Shown one piece after another: positions 54,207-64,000 of a stretch of DNA of 64,000 nt; within the stretch, counting starts at the first letter, position 1, and each line of letters begins with the position of its first letter. Made by a program: the position numbers and the translations under genes. The DNA comes from Edaphochlamys debaryana (taxonomy: Eukaryota > Chlorophyta > Chlorophyceae > Chlamydomonadales). The stretch is from NCBI GenBank assembly GCA_016858145.1, contig JAEHOE010000034.1:682001-746000 (forward strand), written 5' to 3'. A model generated the notes under the pieces. It did not search any database and had not been told where the DNA came from. It saw only the letters and a list, made by a program, of their open reading frames with translations.

Positions 54207-57200
54207 ATGGCGCGTGCGCTCTTGCTCGCGGTCATGGCGCTCACGCTCGGGGGCAGTGCCACCGCCGAAGAGGAGCTGCCCAGCAAGCACCGATACGACA
54301 CCGGCGATGACGTCGTGCTCTTTGCCAGCAAAATCGGGCCCTTCGAGAACCCGACGTGCGTGTTGCAGCGGCGGGCCTGAAGTGGGCCTCGCTTGCCCCC
54401 GCGCCCCTCGCCTTCTGGCCGGGTGCCATTTGTCCTCCGCCCAAGCTCAGGCGTGTGGACTTGACTTTAGACAGGGCGTCAAATGGGCCACTGCCCGCCC
54501 GTGCACGCAGGGAGACCTACCCATACTACGACCTGCCCTTCTGCCAACCCCCGGAGGGCACCCGGGGCAAGGCAGAGTCTCTGGGCGAGGCGCTTGGGAG
54601 CGACCGGTTGGTGAGCACGCCGTACGTGATCAAGTACGGCGTGAATGTACGACATGCGATCCTCTGCAAGAAGTCTCTCGATGCTGCGGCCGTCAAAGGG
54701 TTCCGGGATGCCGTCATGCAGGGCTACTATTGGCAGGTGAGGGCACAGGACGGCACAGGTGACCCCACACGCAACACGCCCCTGCTCCTCAGCTAACTCC
54801 TCCCCCATCACTGGGCGGTTCCCCCACGCGAGTACCCCGGCAGCCATCGCATGCTTGCCCGGCAGGCCCCGCCTTCCCTGCTAGCCCAGCACTTTCCCCC
54901 GTTCCCTCCCCCGTCCCTTCACAAGTCCCCCGGCCCCGCCTGCTCCCCTCCCCTCGCTGCTGCCCCCTGCCGGCGTAGATGTACATGGACGAACTACCTC
55001 TGTGGGGCTTCGTGGGGGAGGTGGCGAAAGGTGCCAATGCCGGTGCTGGCGCGTCCGCCAGCTCGGAGAGATACTTCCTCTTCACCTATCTATCCTTCGA
55101 CGTGTTCCATGACGGCCAGGGCCACATCGTGAAAGTTACAGTTTCGAGTGGACCCATACGCGGCGGCGGTTACGCCGCGGGCACGGAGGACTCTAGCGAG
55201 TACTCAGAGTACAGCGGCGCCGGTACAGAGTACGGCGGTGAGGGCAACGGTACGGCACCGCTCGTCCCGGTGGACATCACCGTGGCTGGTGACATCAAAG
55301 ACGTGGAGTTCAAGTACTCTGTCCGATGGGTGCGGTCAGACTTTGACTCGTACGACAGCCGCATGGACCGATACCTCGCCGTTGCCCTCCTGCCGCACCA
55401 CCTCGAGGTGCGTGACCAAGGCGGGATGTGGCGCCCTATGTGCCCACCTGCGTGCCAACTCCGTACGGGTTGTACGGGTGCTCTGCGTGCTGTTCTCGAG
55501 AGTGGCACGCGTCAAGGGGTGTCTGCCCGATGCCCCCAGCTGAGAGTTCTCCTCCCCCCTGCTGCTGCTTGCGCCTCCCCACCTGCTGCCACAGCGCCAT
55601 CGCCTCGCAGTCACCTGACCTGATCGCCCCCCAGTCACTCGGGCGTCACCGCGCTGCTGTTCGCGGGCTTGCTAACAATGCTTGGGATGCAAGGTCACAA
55701 GACCGCAGCACACAGAAAGGACATGTGCGACAGCATTACTGAAACGGGCTTGGAGGCGGCGCAGCAGCGCCTGCTGCAGTACGACGGCTCTGTACTGCCC
55801 GCCGTACCGCCGTACCACAACCTGCTGGCCGCCATGCTGGGCGTCGGGATCCAGATCCTGGCCCTAGCCATGTGCATGTTCGTACTGGGCCTGGGGGGCG
55901 TGTTCTATCCCTTCAACCGGGGCCGCCAGCTGGTGGCCCTTGTGGCATTCTACGCCCTCACTGCCGGCATCGCGGGTAGGTGCGCCCTGCATGTACTGCT
56001 AGATAGAAGCTTGATTCTTGCTAGGGCGGGCAAGATGTGGGCAAACGCGGGTGAGACAATCGGAACCCTGCCTTGGCCCAGCTTGGGCCCGTAACCCCCG
56101 TTTGACCTGTATGCTCCGCAGGCTACGTGGGTGGCCTGCACTATCGGCGGCTGGGCGGCACCGACTGGGCTCCCAACGCCAGACTGTGCTCCGCCGTGCT
56201 GGGTGCACCCTTCCTCGCGGTCTTCACCTGCCTCAACACTATTGCGGCGACCTACCGCTCAACCGCGGCTGTGCCCTTCAGCGCCCTTTCGTCTCTCGGC
56301 CTCGGCTGGGCGCTGGTGGCATTCCCGCTGACCATGCTGGGCGGCTTTGCGGCGAGGAACGCTCGGGTAGAACCCCTGGCCGGCGCGGGGGTGGGAAGCA
56401 GCAGGTGCGTGCGTGGCAGCGGGGGCGCGTGTGATGCCGCACGGATTGCGGTAGCTGGGCTGATTGGGTTGAGGCCCTGTCGCCCTGTGCCGTGGGCCCG
56501 CCGCAGCCGGGCCAGAAGGGCCAGCGCAACCGCTAACTGAACTCTTCTCTCCTTGTACCGGTAGCCCCGTCACACCGAGCGGGATGCGGTCGTCACGCAC
56601 TGCACCTGCATGTGCTTGCACCTACCCCAACGCAGAGCCGCCAAGCCCAGCAGCGACGGCAGCTACCGGCTGTGGCCCTGTCACCACACCACCCTCCTCC
56701 GAGCGGCCATGGCCGGTGCGCTACTCTTCTGGGCCGTCCACATTGAGCTGTGGTACCTCCTCGCCTCGGTCTGGGGCCTCAACCTCTACGCCCTCTACAC
56801 CCCCCTCTTGGCGGTGTTCGTCCTCCTCGTCCTCAACACCGCCCTCGTCACCGCGGCCTGCACCCTCCTGGACCTTCAGCGGCTGGGCGTGGAGGACCCC
56901 GGGTGCGGGGTTGGTGGGCGGAGGGCGGGGGCGGCCGGGCGGGGCTGGGGGCTGGCCGAGGACGACACTTCAGGGCTCGCGGCTTCGAGGCATCCGGGCC
57001 TTTGTGACTGTATACTAATGGGAGGGCACTCGATATCGGTAGGACTGACGGTACAACGGTCCGACCACAGGACCCTCCCTTCCCCGCTGTACCGGTTGAC
57101 CTCAGGTGGTGGTGGAACTCGTTCCTGTGCGGCGGCTCTACCGGCATCTACGTGTGCGGCTACTGCTGCTACTTCTTCGCCCGCTCCTCCATGCGCGGCC

Positions 57201-57325
57201 TGCTGCAGACGGCCTTCTTCCTCGGCTACAGTGCCGTCGCCTGCTGGGCGCTGTTCCTGGTGCTGGGCGCTGTGGGGGCGCATGCGTCGCTGCTGGTCGT
57301 GCGGCGCACGGTGGCGCTGCGGTAG
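54207..57325 (+). CDS. Transmembrane 9 superfamily (nonaspanin/EMP70) protein
   Basis: Exons 54207-54355, 54511-54736, 54979-55407, 55635-55975, 56122-56404, 56636-56902 and 57106-57325 (TAG). A signal peptide (MARALLLAVMALTLGGSATA) is followed by the luminal TM9SF domain (YYDLPFCQP, MYMDELPLWGFVG, VEFKYSVRWVRSDF) and nine hydrophobic segments. Signatures include GVFYPFNRGRQLVAL, ALTAGIAGYVGGL, WALVAFPLTMLGG and WWWNSFLCGGSTGIYV. Family members act in Golgi/endosomal sorting. Two oddities stand out. The exon 3 to exon 4 junction is out of phase and lacks the usual HWFSI-type residues before the first helix, so a micro-exon or a frameshift must lie in 55408-55634. The C-terminus ends in VALR, without the usual KxD/E signal. 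Confidence 0.85.
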
Positions 57326-57539
57326 GGGCTGCAGGAAGGTGCGGGTGCGGGGTGCGGAGGGGGCACTGCGTGCAGCCGCACAGCGCGGGTGCTGAGGTGT
57401 GTCGACGGTGGGCCCGGTTGAGGGTAGACGGGAGGGATCGCTTGGAGTGAGGAGGGGCAGGCGTCGCAGGACCGCACGGGCATGGGAAGGCGTGGGCAGC
57501 ACAGGAGTGCCGATGCCAGTCTCCCGAGCAGGCAATAAC

Positions 57540-57544
57540 TGTAA
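57540..57544 (+). terminator. TGTAA polyadenylation signal for TM9SF gene
   Basis: TGTAA 215 bases after the TAG at 57323-57325. Confidence 0.6.
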
Positions 57545-57686
57545 CGTCAACACAATTGCCGGCTGCATGCATGCACCCTTGGCCCACCCCCCGCTGCACC
57601 TCTCCTAGGCGCGCAGAGAACCCGGCACAAACCCGCCCAAGCCAGTCTGGCCCTCACACGCACCCGGGGTGCCCAGGACTTATCTA

Positions 57687-57852
57687 GCGTCAAGGCGTGG
57701 TACCTGGAGCACCACGAGGAGGACAGGAGGTGCTGCAGGCAGCTGCGGAGTCCTTGGGGCGCCTCCCTTTGACGAGCTCCTCGGTTCTCGCTGCTGGTCA
57801 AGCTCATGTGGGGGCTGTCACGAAGCGTCAAGCTGCGGCGCGTCTCCCAGGC
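57687..57852 (+). pseudogene. Remnant of the C-terminal part of a BTB-family gene
   Basis: Aligns with the last ~145 bases of BTB copies 1 and 3. It opens with GTCAAGGCGTGGTACCTGGA and GCACCACGAGGAGG, has an 8-base insertion (GACAGGAG) and other indels, then GTGCTGCAGGCAGC, GGAGTCC and CTGGTCAAGCTCATG. It ends near CGGCGCGTCTCCCAG, where intact copies have the stop. No open frame covers it. It lies about 140 bases after the TM9SF polyadenylation signal. Confidence 0.85.
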
Positions 57853-58383
57853 CTTCCCAGGCAGTGGACTTGGAAGTGGACCGGGTAGGGTGGCGGGCTC
57901 TACGGGGTGTAGGCTTGTGTAGTTCGGAGACAAGGGTGGTATAGTTGTTGGTGAGTGCATGGGTGCAGTTGGAGCGGACCCAGCCGGGAAAAGGTGCGAG
58001 TTGGGACTCGGGGTCGAAGGGGCGGAGTGGGCGCCCTGCCTTCTGTGTGTGGAGGGCGGGGAAGAGGAGCCCGCTATAAAACGATGCTGGCATGGATTCC
58101 AAACGTGTACTCTGATGTCGGGATCCTGTTGCATACCTGTGGAATGCAGGGGTGAATGCAGGGGTGTTCGTGGAGTTACTAATCTGGGGGGGCTCGCGGG
58201 TCGTGGGTCGCGTCTGGGAGTCGGGAAGTATTACTTGCCCCCGGACAACGAGCGGAACGCAGAACACGTCCACGCTTGCGAGCACACGTCAATAAGAAGT
58301 CTCTACGTCATGCCGCGGCGTTGTTAGAGCTAGCGCCCAGAGGCTTCCGAACGCGCGCACCGCCCTGAGGGCGAGCAAGCAGG
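57853..58383. other. Intergenic upstream of multispan membrane protein gene
   Basis: No exon is supported. It includes a TATAAA at 58075-58080 and a short repeat at about 58146-58162 (GCAGGGGTGAATGCAGGGGTG). Confidence 0.45.
58075..58080 (+). promoter_or_regulatory. Candidate TATA box
   Basis: TATAAA in GC-rich surroundings, 304 bases before the ATG at 58384. The position is reasonable for a promoter with a ~270-base 5' UTR. It is an isolated motif only. Confidence 0.3.
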
Positions 58384-61300
58384 ATGCTCGAGCAACGACG
58401 ACTGCGAGACCTTTACTTTGCTATCGGCCTTCTTGTCTCTGGCGCGCTCGGTAAGACAGCAGCTGCATGAACTTCAGGTGCCATGCCTCCGCAACGCGAT
58501 ACTCCGTGGACGTCCATGACGAGGCCATGGTAATGATGTCTCAAGCTACTGACAGTTGGCCCCAAAACCGCCGGCGTTCAACCTTTCACACGCCCTTCCG
58601 CATCCCGCCCCGCCAACCCTCGCCCCCTCTCTCCCTTGCGCCCGCAGCAACTTACGCCAAGCTCTGCAAGGCGTATTGTGAGCATGGAGACATCAGTGTA
58701 CCTCCCGAATCGGTGGTGGTCCAAGAGTTTCCTTGCTCGGGCACGGCTCTGGCGCGGGGCTTATACACTTTGTGGCACCTCCCCACCGCCCTGCGGGACC
58801 TTCTGAGCATCAACAAGGGGGAGGCTTTTATCGCATGGGGAATTACATTCGGTGAGCATCTCCTAGGTTCTAGCAAACAGGGGGCGGCAGCGGAGTATGC
58901 AGGGGGCTGACGGGGCTGAGGGGGACAGGGGGTTGAGTCCGTACGGAGTGGGCCTTCGGTGACTGCGCAAATTGCTTCTTCTTTTGCACTTCCTACCATG
59001 CCAACAATAGCTTCTCTATAACCATAACCAGTGCGTCGGTGGATCAACGAGTCCTCAACCAGTTGTCGACCATCCCCGCAGCAGGCTCTGTTCCGGTTCC
59101 GTCTCGTCCCTCACCGACTCGATCCACCTGACACCCCCGCCTGCTGCCCGCCAACGTTGGCGCGCCCGTCCCTTGCCTTGCTACGCAGTCGCACTGCGCG
59201 TGCCGGCCCTGTTCCTTCTGCCCGAGCCCCTCTACCGCCCTGCCACGTGGATCTGCATGTACGGCAGCAGGCTGGCGATCTTCGTACACGGCCTGGCGAT
59301 GGGCGGCAGTTGCCTTTCCAACATGACCTGGCACTGCCTCACCAACAGCCACGCGCTGTACGACATCACGGCCTTCCTATCGGTGGCGGTACGTCAAGGC
59401 CTGGGATGCGAGGGTGCTTTCCCGGTTTCCGAGAGGGCATGACGTCAAGTGAAACACTCGCAGGCCTCTTGCGCTGAGGCCTACAGGCGCATGGCGCGCG
59501 CCGCGATGCACCCATGCCAACCCACCTGTAACCGTAGCCGCAACCGCAACCGTGACCGCCCCGCATCCCGCCGCAGCACAACCGCCTCTCCCTGGAGCTA
59601 GCCTACAACCTGCTCGCCACGGCCGCCTCGCTGGTCCTGGCGGCCCGCTGTAACGCCCTGGGCTGCCCCTGCCCGCCCCACTGCGGCGCCAAGATGCTAG
59701 CTCAGCGCCTTCTGGCCATGGGCGCAGCCTACGCCCTCCACCGGGCCCTCAACCCCGACCGGCGCCGCCACTCGGGGAGCGGCGGCGCGCCAGAGCCGTC
59801 CGCAGCCAGCGAGGATGGGCCTGGGCCAGCGGCCAGCTCGTCACGAGCGCCGGGCGGCAAGGCCGCACGTGCGGCGGAAGAGGGGCCCGAGCCGCCGGCG
59901 GAGGCCCTAGCTGGGCAGCCGCCGGCTGCTGCTGCGCTGCAGCAGGAGGGCCAGGCGCCGGCGCCTCAGGTGCCGCCGTACACGCCCTTCCTCCGCTGCA
60001 GATCGCACTGGATCAAGATCCCGAACGCGCAACTGGAGCAGCTTCCGTCCGACTGGCAGGATCGGGTCCGGGGCGCGCTGGCCGCACAGGGCGTGCGGCT
60101 GCGGGCCGCCTACGTCCGCAGCGGCTGCGTCGAGCTCGTGCTAGATCTCGAGATCTACCGGTGCGACACAAGTGCTGACTCACCCGATGACGTCAGCAGC
60201 TTCCCCGACTTGAGCGATGAGGCGATCACGAAGGCAGTACTGGCGGCGCTTCAGCTCCCGTCGAAGCAGTTCTTGGCTGACGTGGCGCCTGTGCGGGCTG
60301 GTGTGGCCTGCGGGGGCCCTCGGAGCGCAGAGGGCCCCGGCGAGGGCTGCAGCGTTGTGGCCGCGAGCCCCCGCGTGATCTCGCTCTCACGGCAGGCATG
60401 CGCAACGCTCACGCTTAGGGCCGAGCTCGGCGCCGCGTGGGGCGGGGCTTCGCCTCCGGAGGTGCTCGTGCGGGCGGAGGGCGCTTACGTGGCAGCGCGG
60501 GTGTCGGCGCAGGAGGAGGAAGGGCAGCAGCAGCAGGCGGGCTGCAGAGCAGTTTCATACACGGTGGAGGTGCCCCTGGCGGACTTGGCACCCGGCCTGA
60601 TGCAGGCAAGTGGCGGGCAGGGCCCTGCAGGCGGGAGGGCATGTGGGTCGGGTGCCATAGACCCCTGTGGCCCCTGTGGGTAGCGGGCCCCTTGGCTGCT
60701 GGCGGAGCGACAGTGCCCGTGCCTCCCCCCAGGTGGACCTCCGCTGCTGCGAGGGGCGGCCCGTTGCCGTGCTGCCGGTCCTGGTGCTGCCGGCTGAGGA
60801 CTCGAGCCTCGCGGAGGAGCTGGGCGCAGCACTTGCTTCCATGGCGGCGGCCGAGGCGCCAGCGGAGGCGCTGACCAGCTGCGGCCACTTCCTGACAGAC
60901 GTTGCGGTCTGCCTGTTCAGCCCGTCACACAGCCAAGCTGCCGAGCTCGCTGCACACCTGCTCGACTTTGCGCAGTCCGCCGGGCTCCCCGTGCTGGCTC
61001 GGCGGCTGCAGGAGGCAATGGAGAAGGCTCGGCAGGAAGGATCAGGGGATGCGGCAGGCGGAGGGCCGGCTCAGGCCGGCGCCAGCGCCCGGCGGGATGG
61101 GGGCCCCTGGCGTGCAGTGGCGCAGGCGGCACGGCTGTCGTTGGGGCTCGAACGAGAGGCTCCGGCCGAGGAGGAGGCCTTCCGAGCCTACTGCAACCGA
61201 TGGGCAGCGGCACAGGCGCACACCATGTGCGTCGGGCGGGGCTTTCAGGTTTAGAAAGCGTGTGTGCGTACCCGTCTCTCGTCCGCTTCCCTGCTTGATG

Positions 61301-62083
61301 CTGAACGCCCTTGGCCCGCCGCCCCCGCCCGTAACCCCCTCTCAGCCAAGCGCTGGAGCTGCTAGCGCTCCTGATCGTGCTCCTGCGCTCCCGGGGCGCC
61401 GCCACGCACCTCGCCATCCTCGTCTGGATCACCCGATGCGCCGCCAGCCTCGTCACAGCCCTGGCCTGGCCCCTGCTGCCCGCCCCCGCCTGGAGGGCCC
61501 TGGCGGCGGCGGCCGGGCGCTGGCGTTACGCCGCCAGCCTGGGCGCTAAGGTCATGGTGCTGACGCTGGCAATCCGGGCGCCGCCCGGCTTCGACTCGTA
61601 CCGCAGCGGCGTGGGCCTGGTTCTGATGGAGGGAGTGCTCCTGCCCGTGACGTGCCTGGTGAGACCACGAGCCGTGTGCTGCGCACGTGCTGCGTGCTGC
61701 GTGCTGCGTGCTTCTGCAGCTCTACGGAAAGCCATGCGTCCCTCACCCCATGCATCACACGTGCCTCCTCCCACCTTTGCTTCCTCCCTTCCTCGCAGCT
61801 GTCCCCGCCGGCCGCTCTGGGCGTGTCGGCGCTGCGCCTGCCCCTGAACGCCCGGGCCGTGGGGCTCCTGGCCGCAGCCCGCGTGGAGGCGGTGGCGCTG
61901 CTGGCCACCCTGCTCGCACAGCTCTACCTCAGGATGGCCTGCAGGAAGGCGGGTGCGGCCACCGGAAGCGCGCATGCTATGTCGAGCACTATGGGCCAGT
62001 CCGCGGGGCCGTCCTCGGCTGGGGAGCTGGAGTCCAGAGCGGGCAGGGATTCAGGAGCTGCCAAGGCCGGAAAGGAGGACTGA
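58384..62083 (+). CDS. Uncharacterised multispan membrane protein, 863 residues
   Basis: Seven exons (58384-58450, 58648-58851, 59189-59388, 59577-60605, 60733-61226, 61346-61658, 61799-62083 TGA) join in phase. About four hydrophobic segments lie in residues 1-185 (DLYFAIGLLVSGALGA, LAIFVHGLAMGGS, AYNLLATAASLVLAA) and four or five in the C-terminal third (ALELLALLIVLL, LAILVWITRCAASLVTALAW, LLAAARVEAVALLATLLAQL). Between them is a large soluble part. Residues ~293-355 (HWIKIPNAQLEQLPSDW, LRAAYVRSGCVELVLDLEIY) recall the 'RPGC-VLT' module that follows the DNA-binding domain in SPL/SBP transcription factors, but no SBP zinc finger is present. That similarity is tentative. Intron 4 needs a GC donor, here with the ideal sequence CAG|GCAAGT. 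The function is unknown. Confidence 0.75.
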
Positions 62084-62140
62084 GCCTCCTTGCTGGGCTG
62101 GCCAGGCTCCCAGCCTGTCGACGCCAGACCTCTGTGGGAT

Positions 62141-62145
62141 TGTAA
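62141..62145 (+). terminator. TGTAA polyadenylation signal for membrane protein gene
   Basis: TGTAA 58 bases after the TGA at 62081-62083. Confidence 0.65.
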
Positions 62146-62880
62146 GGAACGAGCACTGGATAGGGTGAGAGTAAAGGGTATGGAGCTGTGTGCGGCCGTA
62201 CATCACGGGGAGCGCCTCAAGCCCCGCTTAACAAGCATTTGGGATAAGTGGATTAAGGCCTGCACCTGTAGCGGTGAAGCCAGCGGGCCTCCCACAGGTG
62301 GGCAGCTCGCTGCATTGCCGATCATGCAAGGCAGAAGCGGTGATGTGGGCAGCGGTCTAGGATCCTCACGCATGTACCGTCCATCACACTACAGGAGTGT
62401 TCGGCAAGCAACTGCAATGGGATGGCTTGGAAAGCATTATGCGGAAGGCATACATGGGACTACATGGAGATGGGGCTTGCTGTCGTACCGTCGTGCGCCG
62501 AGCGCTGTTGACATGGGTACTTCCGTCTAGGGGCAATCGGGCAGTGGCGGACAAACCCCCACACCCATTGCATTAAGTTATGCAGCAGCAACCCTTCGCT
62601 GTGCGGTCACCAGTATGCTGTGATGCTCGTACTGATAGCCGGCACGTATATGCCGGTAACCGGCATGTATGTTGCGATGTTGGGTACCCTGACAGCATGC
62701 GCAGCACTCGTCACGAGCATCGGCTGAGCAGGCGTTGTTCGCGCATCGAGTTGGGGATTGTGTCCAGACCCGTCGGAGCCTGACGTTGTAGTAGTCATAA
62801 ATATGGCCAGATGAGCATGCTGGCCTGAGGTTGAGAAGTGCTGTAATTACTGGTGACCCCACTGGTCCATCGAGACTCTC

Positions 62881-62898
62881 ATGCGTCACGTGACGCAT
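62881..62898. repeat. Perfect 18-bp palindrome centred on CACGTG
   Basis: ATGCGTCACGTGACGCAT equals its own reverse complement. Partly complementary CTCTC and GAGAG flank it. The centre is a G-box (CACGTG), a bHLH/bZIP site type. Confidence 0.9.
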
Positions 62899-62966
62899 CA
62901 GAGAGCTTTCTATGAGCACCTGCGTTCCTGGACTCCCATCCTCCTCATCTCCACGTTGGAGGGGCG

Positions 62967-63695
62967 TTGGAGGGGCGCCTGTTGGAGGGGCGGAGTCGTG
63001 AAACGCTCTTCTCGCGAGCGTGTAAGGACGATATGGTGGGGGTGCAGGTTGATTTCCTGAAGGCGTGTGTGGGAGCGGCGAAGCCTCCGTTGCGGCTCTT
63101 GTTTCGTGAGTGTGGGCAGCTCCCGTTGCAGTATCATTGGTTAGCGTTGGCATGTGGTTTCTGGAATCGGCTGGTGAAGGATCCTGGGTCTGCCTATCGA
63201 ACTACGTTTGTGGCTGATGTAGGGTTGGCCCTGAAGTTTAAGGGGCGGCCTGAGTTGGATTGTTGGGCTGACAAGATGCTTCGGGTCTTAGGTGCTCTTG
63301 GGTACGAGTGGCCAGCTGTTGGTGGTGATGCTGCACCTCAATTGCGGTATACGGCTCATTTGCTCAACGTGGAGTGGGTTCTGGATGCGTTTCGGCAGCG
63401 GTTGATGGCGGAGTGGACGGGGCCGCAGGAGCACTCGGATCCCCGCACTTGGACTGGGGAAGGAGTGACGCTATGCCGGTACAGCGCTTGGATGAAGCGT
63501 GTGTGCAAGATATGCCATCAAGGTGTGGAAGATGAGCTTCATGTGTTGTTCGAGTGTGAGGGCTATGAGCAGATTCGGCATGAGTCTGGTTTGGGCTTCC
63601 ATGGAGGTGATGTGGGTTCCTTTTGGCAGCAATGTCCACGTGCTCTTGGGAGCTTCTTCCATCGTGTCTTACAGCGGAGAGCTAGTCGTATCTGA
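62967..63695 (+). mobile_element. 5'-truncated LINE (non-LTR) retrotransposon, C-terminal ORF
   Basis: An open frame of about 242 codons ends in TGA at 63693-63695. It carries the Cys-His knuckle found near the C-terminus of LINE reverse-transcriptase proteins: CKICHQGVEDELHVLFEC (CxxC-x8-H-x4-C). Upstream are helical segments (LALACGFWNRLVKDPGSAYR, LLNVEWVLDAFRQRL) of the type that separates the RT domain from the knuckle. No RT catalytic motif (FADD) is present, so the element is truncated. Codon use is markedly less GC-rich than in the flanking host genes. A TGTAA (63752-63756) and a (TCTG)n tract follow. Confidence 0.75.
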
Positions 63696-63758
63696 GTTCT
63701 TGGTGTGGCCCGACTCTGGCCCTAACGGAGCGTGCGGGTTGAGTCGACACATGTAACC

Positions 63759-63775
63759 TCTGTCTGTCTGTCTGT
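63759..63775. repeat. (TCTG)4 microsatellite
   Basis: Four CTGT/TCTG units directly downstream of the LINE ORF. It may belong to the element's 3' tail. Confidence 0.8.
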
Positions 63776-64000
63776 CCACCAGCCGCACACATCTAGGTAT
63801 GGATCCCAGCGATGTGCCGTTCCCAAAGGCCATGCAAGATGCGACATGAACTCTCCCGACACACAGCATCAACTGCCGGCTCTATGGTGGGGATGAGCTC
63901 CTACTGCCCATCCAGCCCCATCCTCGGCGTGCCTTCCGACCTCAACTTGCGCCTTGCCCGTCTGACAAGAAGTGCGCGATCAACCATTCCAGCAACCCCC
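63776..64000. other. Window end, no feature seen
   Basis: The last 225 bases show no supported exon or repeat. Confidence 0.4.

Larger units (their letters stand above)
62084..62966. other. Intergenic, lower GC
   Basis: No exon is supported. GC content looks lower than in neighbouring genes. It contains inverted repeats TGCCGGT-A-ACCGGCA (62651-62665) and an 18-bp palindrome (62881-62898). A tripled TTGGAGGGGC word at about 62955-62992 runs into the LINE remnant. Confidence 0.5.

Noticed and set aside
1..64000. CRISPR array, operon, tRNA or rRNA gene
   Set aside because: No regularly spaced direct repeats, no clover-leaf with consensus boxes and no rRNA signature were seen. Gene structure is clearly eukaryotic.

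Overview
The window looks like nuclear DNA of a flagellated chlorophyte green alga close to Chlamydomonas/Volvox. It is GC-rich, genes are split into many short exons with GT-AG (and some GC-AG) introns, third codon positions are mostly G/C, and TGTAA polyadenylation signals follow most genes. It encodes an IFT27 whose 205-residue reconstruction resembles the Chlamydomonas protein, plus a SAS-6-like protein. There are no bacterial operons, and I saw no tRNA, rRNA or CRISPR array. Exon models were built by hand from splice consensus, reading phase and family similarity. For five genes (SAS6L, ZGRF1-like, IFT27, P4H, PPCS) and two uncharacterised ones (coiled-coil and multispan membrane) the summed exon lengths divide exactly by three.

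Layout. 163-694 (+): 3' end of an unrecognised gene. 1574-3232 (+): intact intronless propeller-like/BTB protein (copy 1). 4506-9126 (-): leucine-rich-repeat protein, convergent with it. 9316-11466 (-): BTB pseudogene (copy 2) followed by a stray copy of the last exon of the large coiled-coil gene. 12521-14707 (+): SAS6L. 15176-25796 (+): ZGRF1-like SF1 helicase, 15 exons. 26249-27643 (+): IFT27. 29070-33483 (-): prolyl 4-hydroxylase with a ShK domain. 34609-36822 (-): phosphopantothenate-cysteine ligase, divergent from 37266-50581 (+), a 40-exon coiled-coil protein of about 1856 residues. 51368-53020 (+): BTB copy 3, with one in-frame TAG. 54207-57325 (+): TM9SF/nonaspanin. 57687-57852 (+): BTB remnant. 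58384-62083 (+): uncharacterised multispan membrane protein. 62967-63695 (+): 3' remnant of a LINE retrotransposon.

Themes. (1) Ciliary or centriolar functions are represented by SAS6L and IFT27, and possibly by the coiled-coil protein. The rest is housekeeping (CoA synthesis, secretory pathway, DNA repair), with no operon-like logic. (2) A local BTB family has spread by duplication, inversion and decay, and copy 2 appears to be a mosaic of copies 1 and 3. (3) Reading phase and homology require GC-AG introns in at least six genes, an apparently high local frequency. (4) Three genes carry short tandem duplications that copy a splice site.
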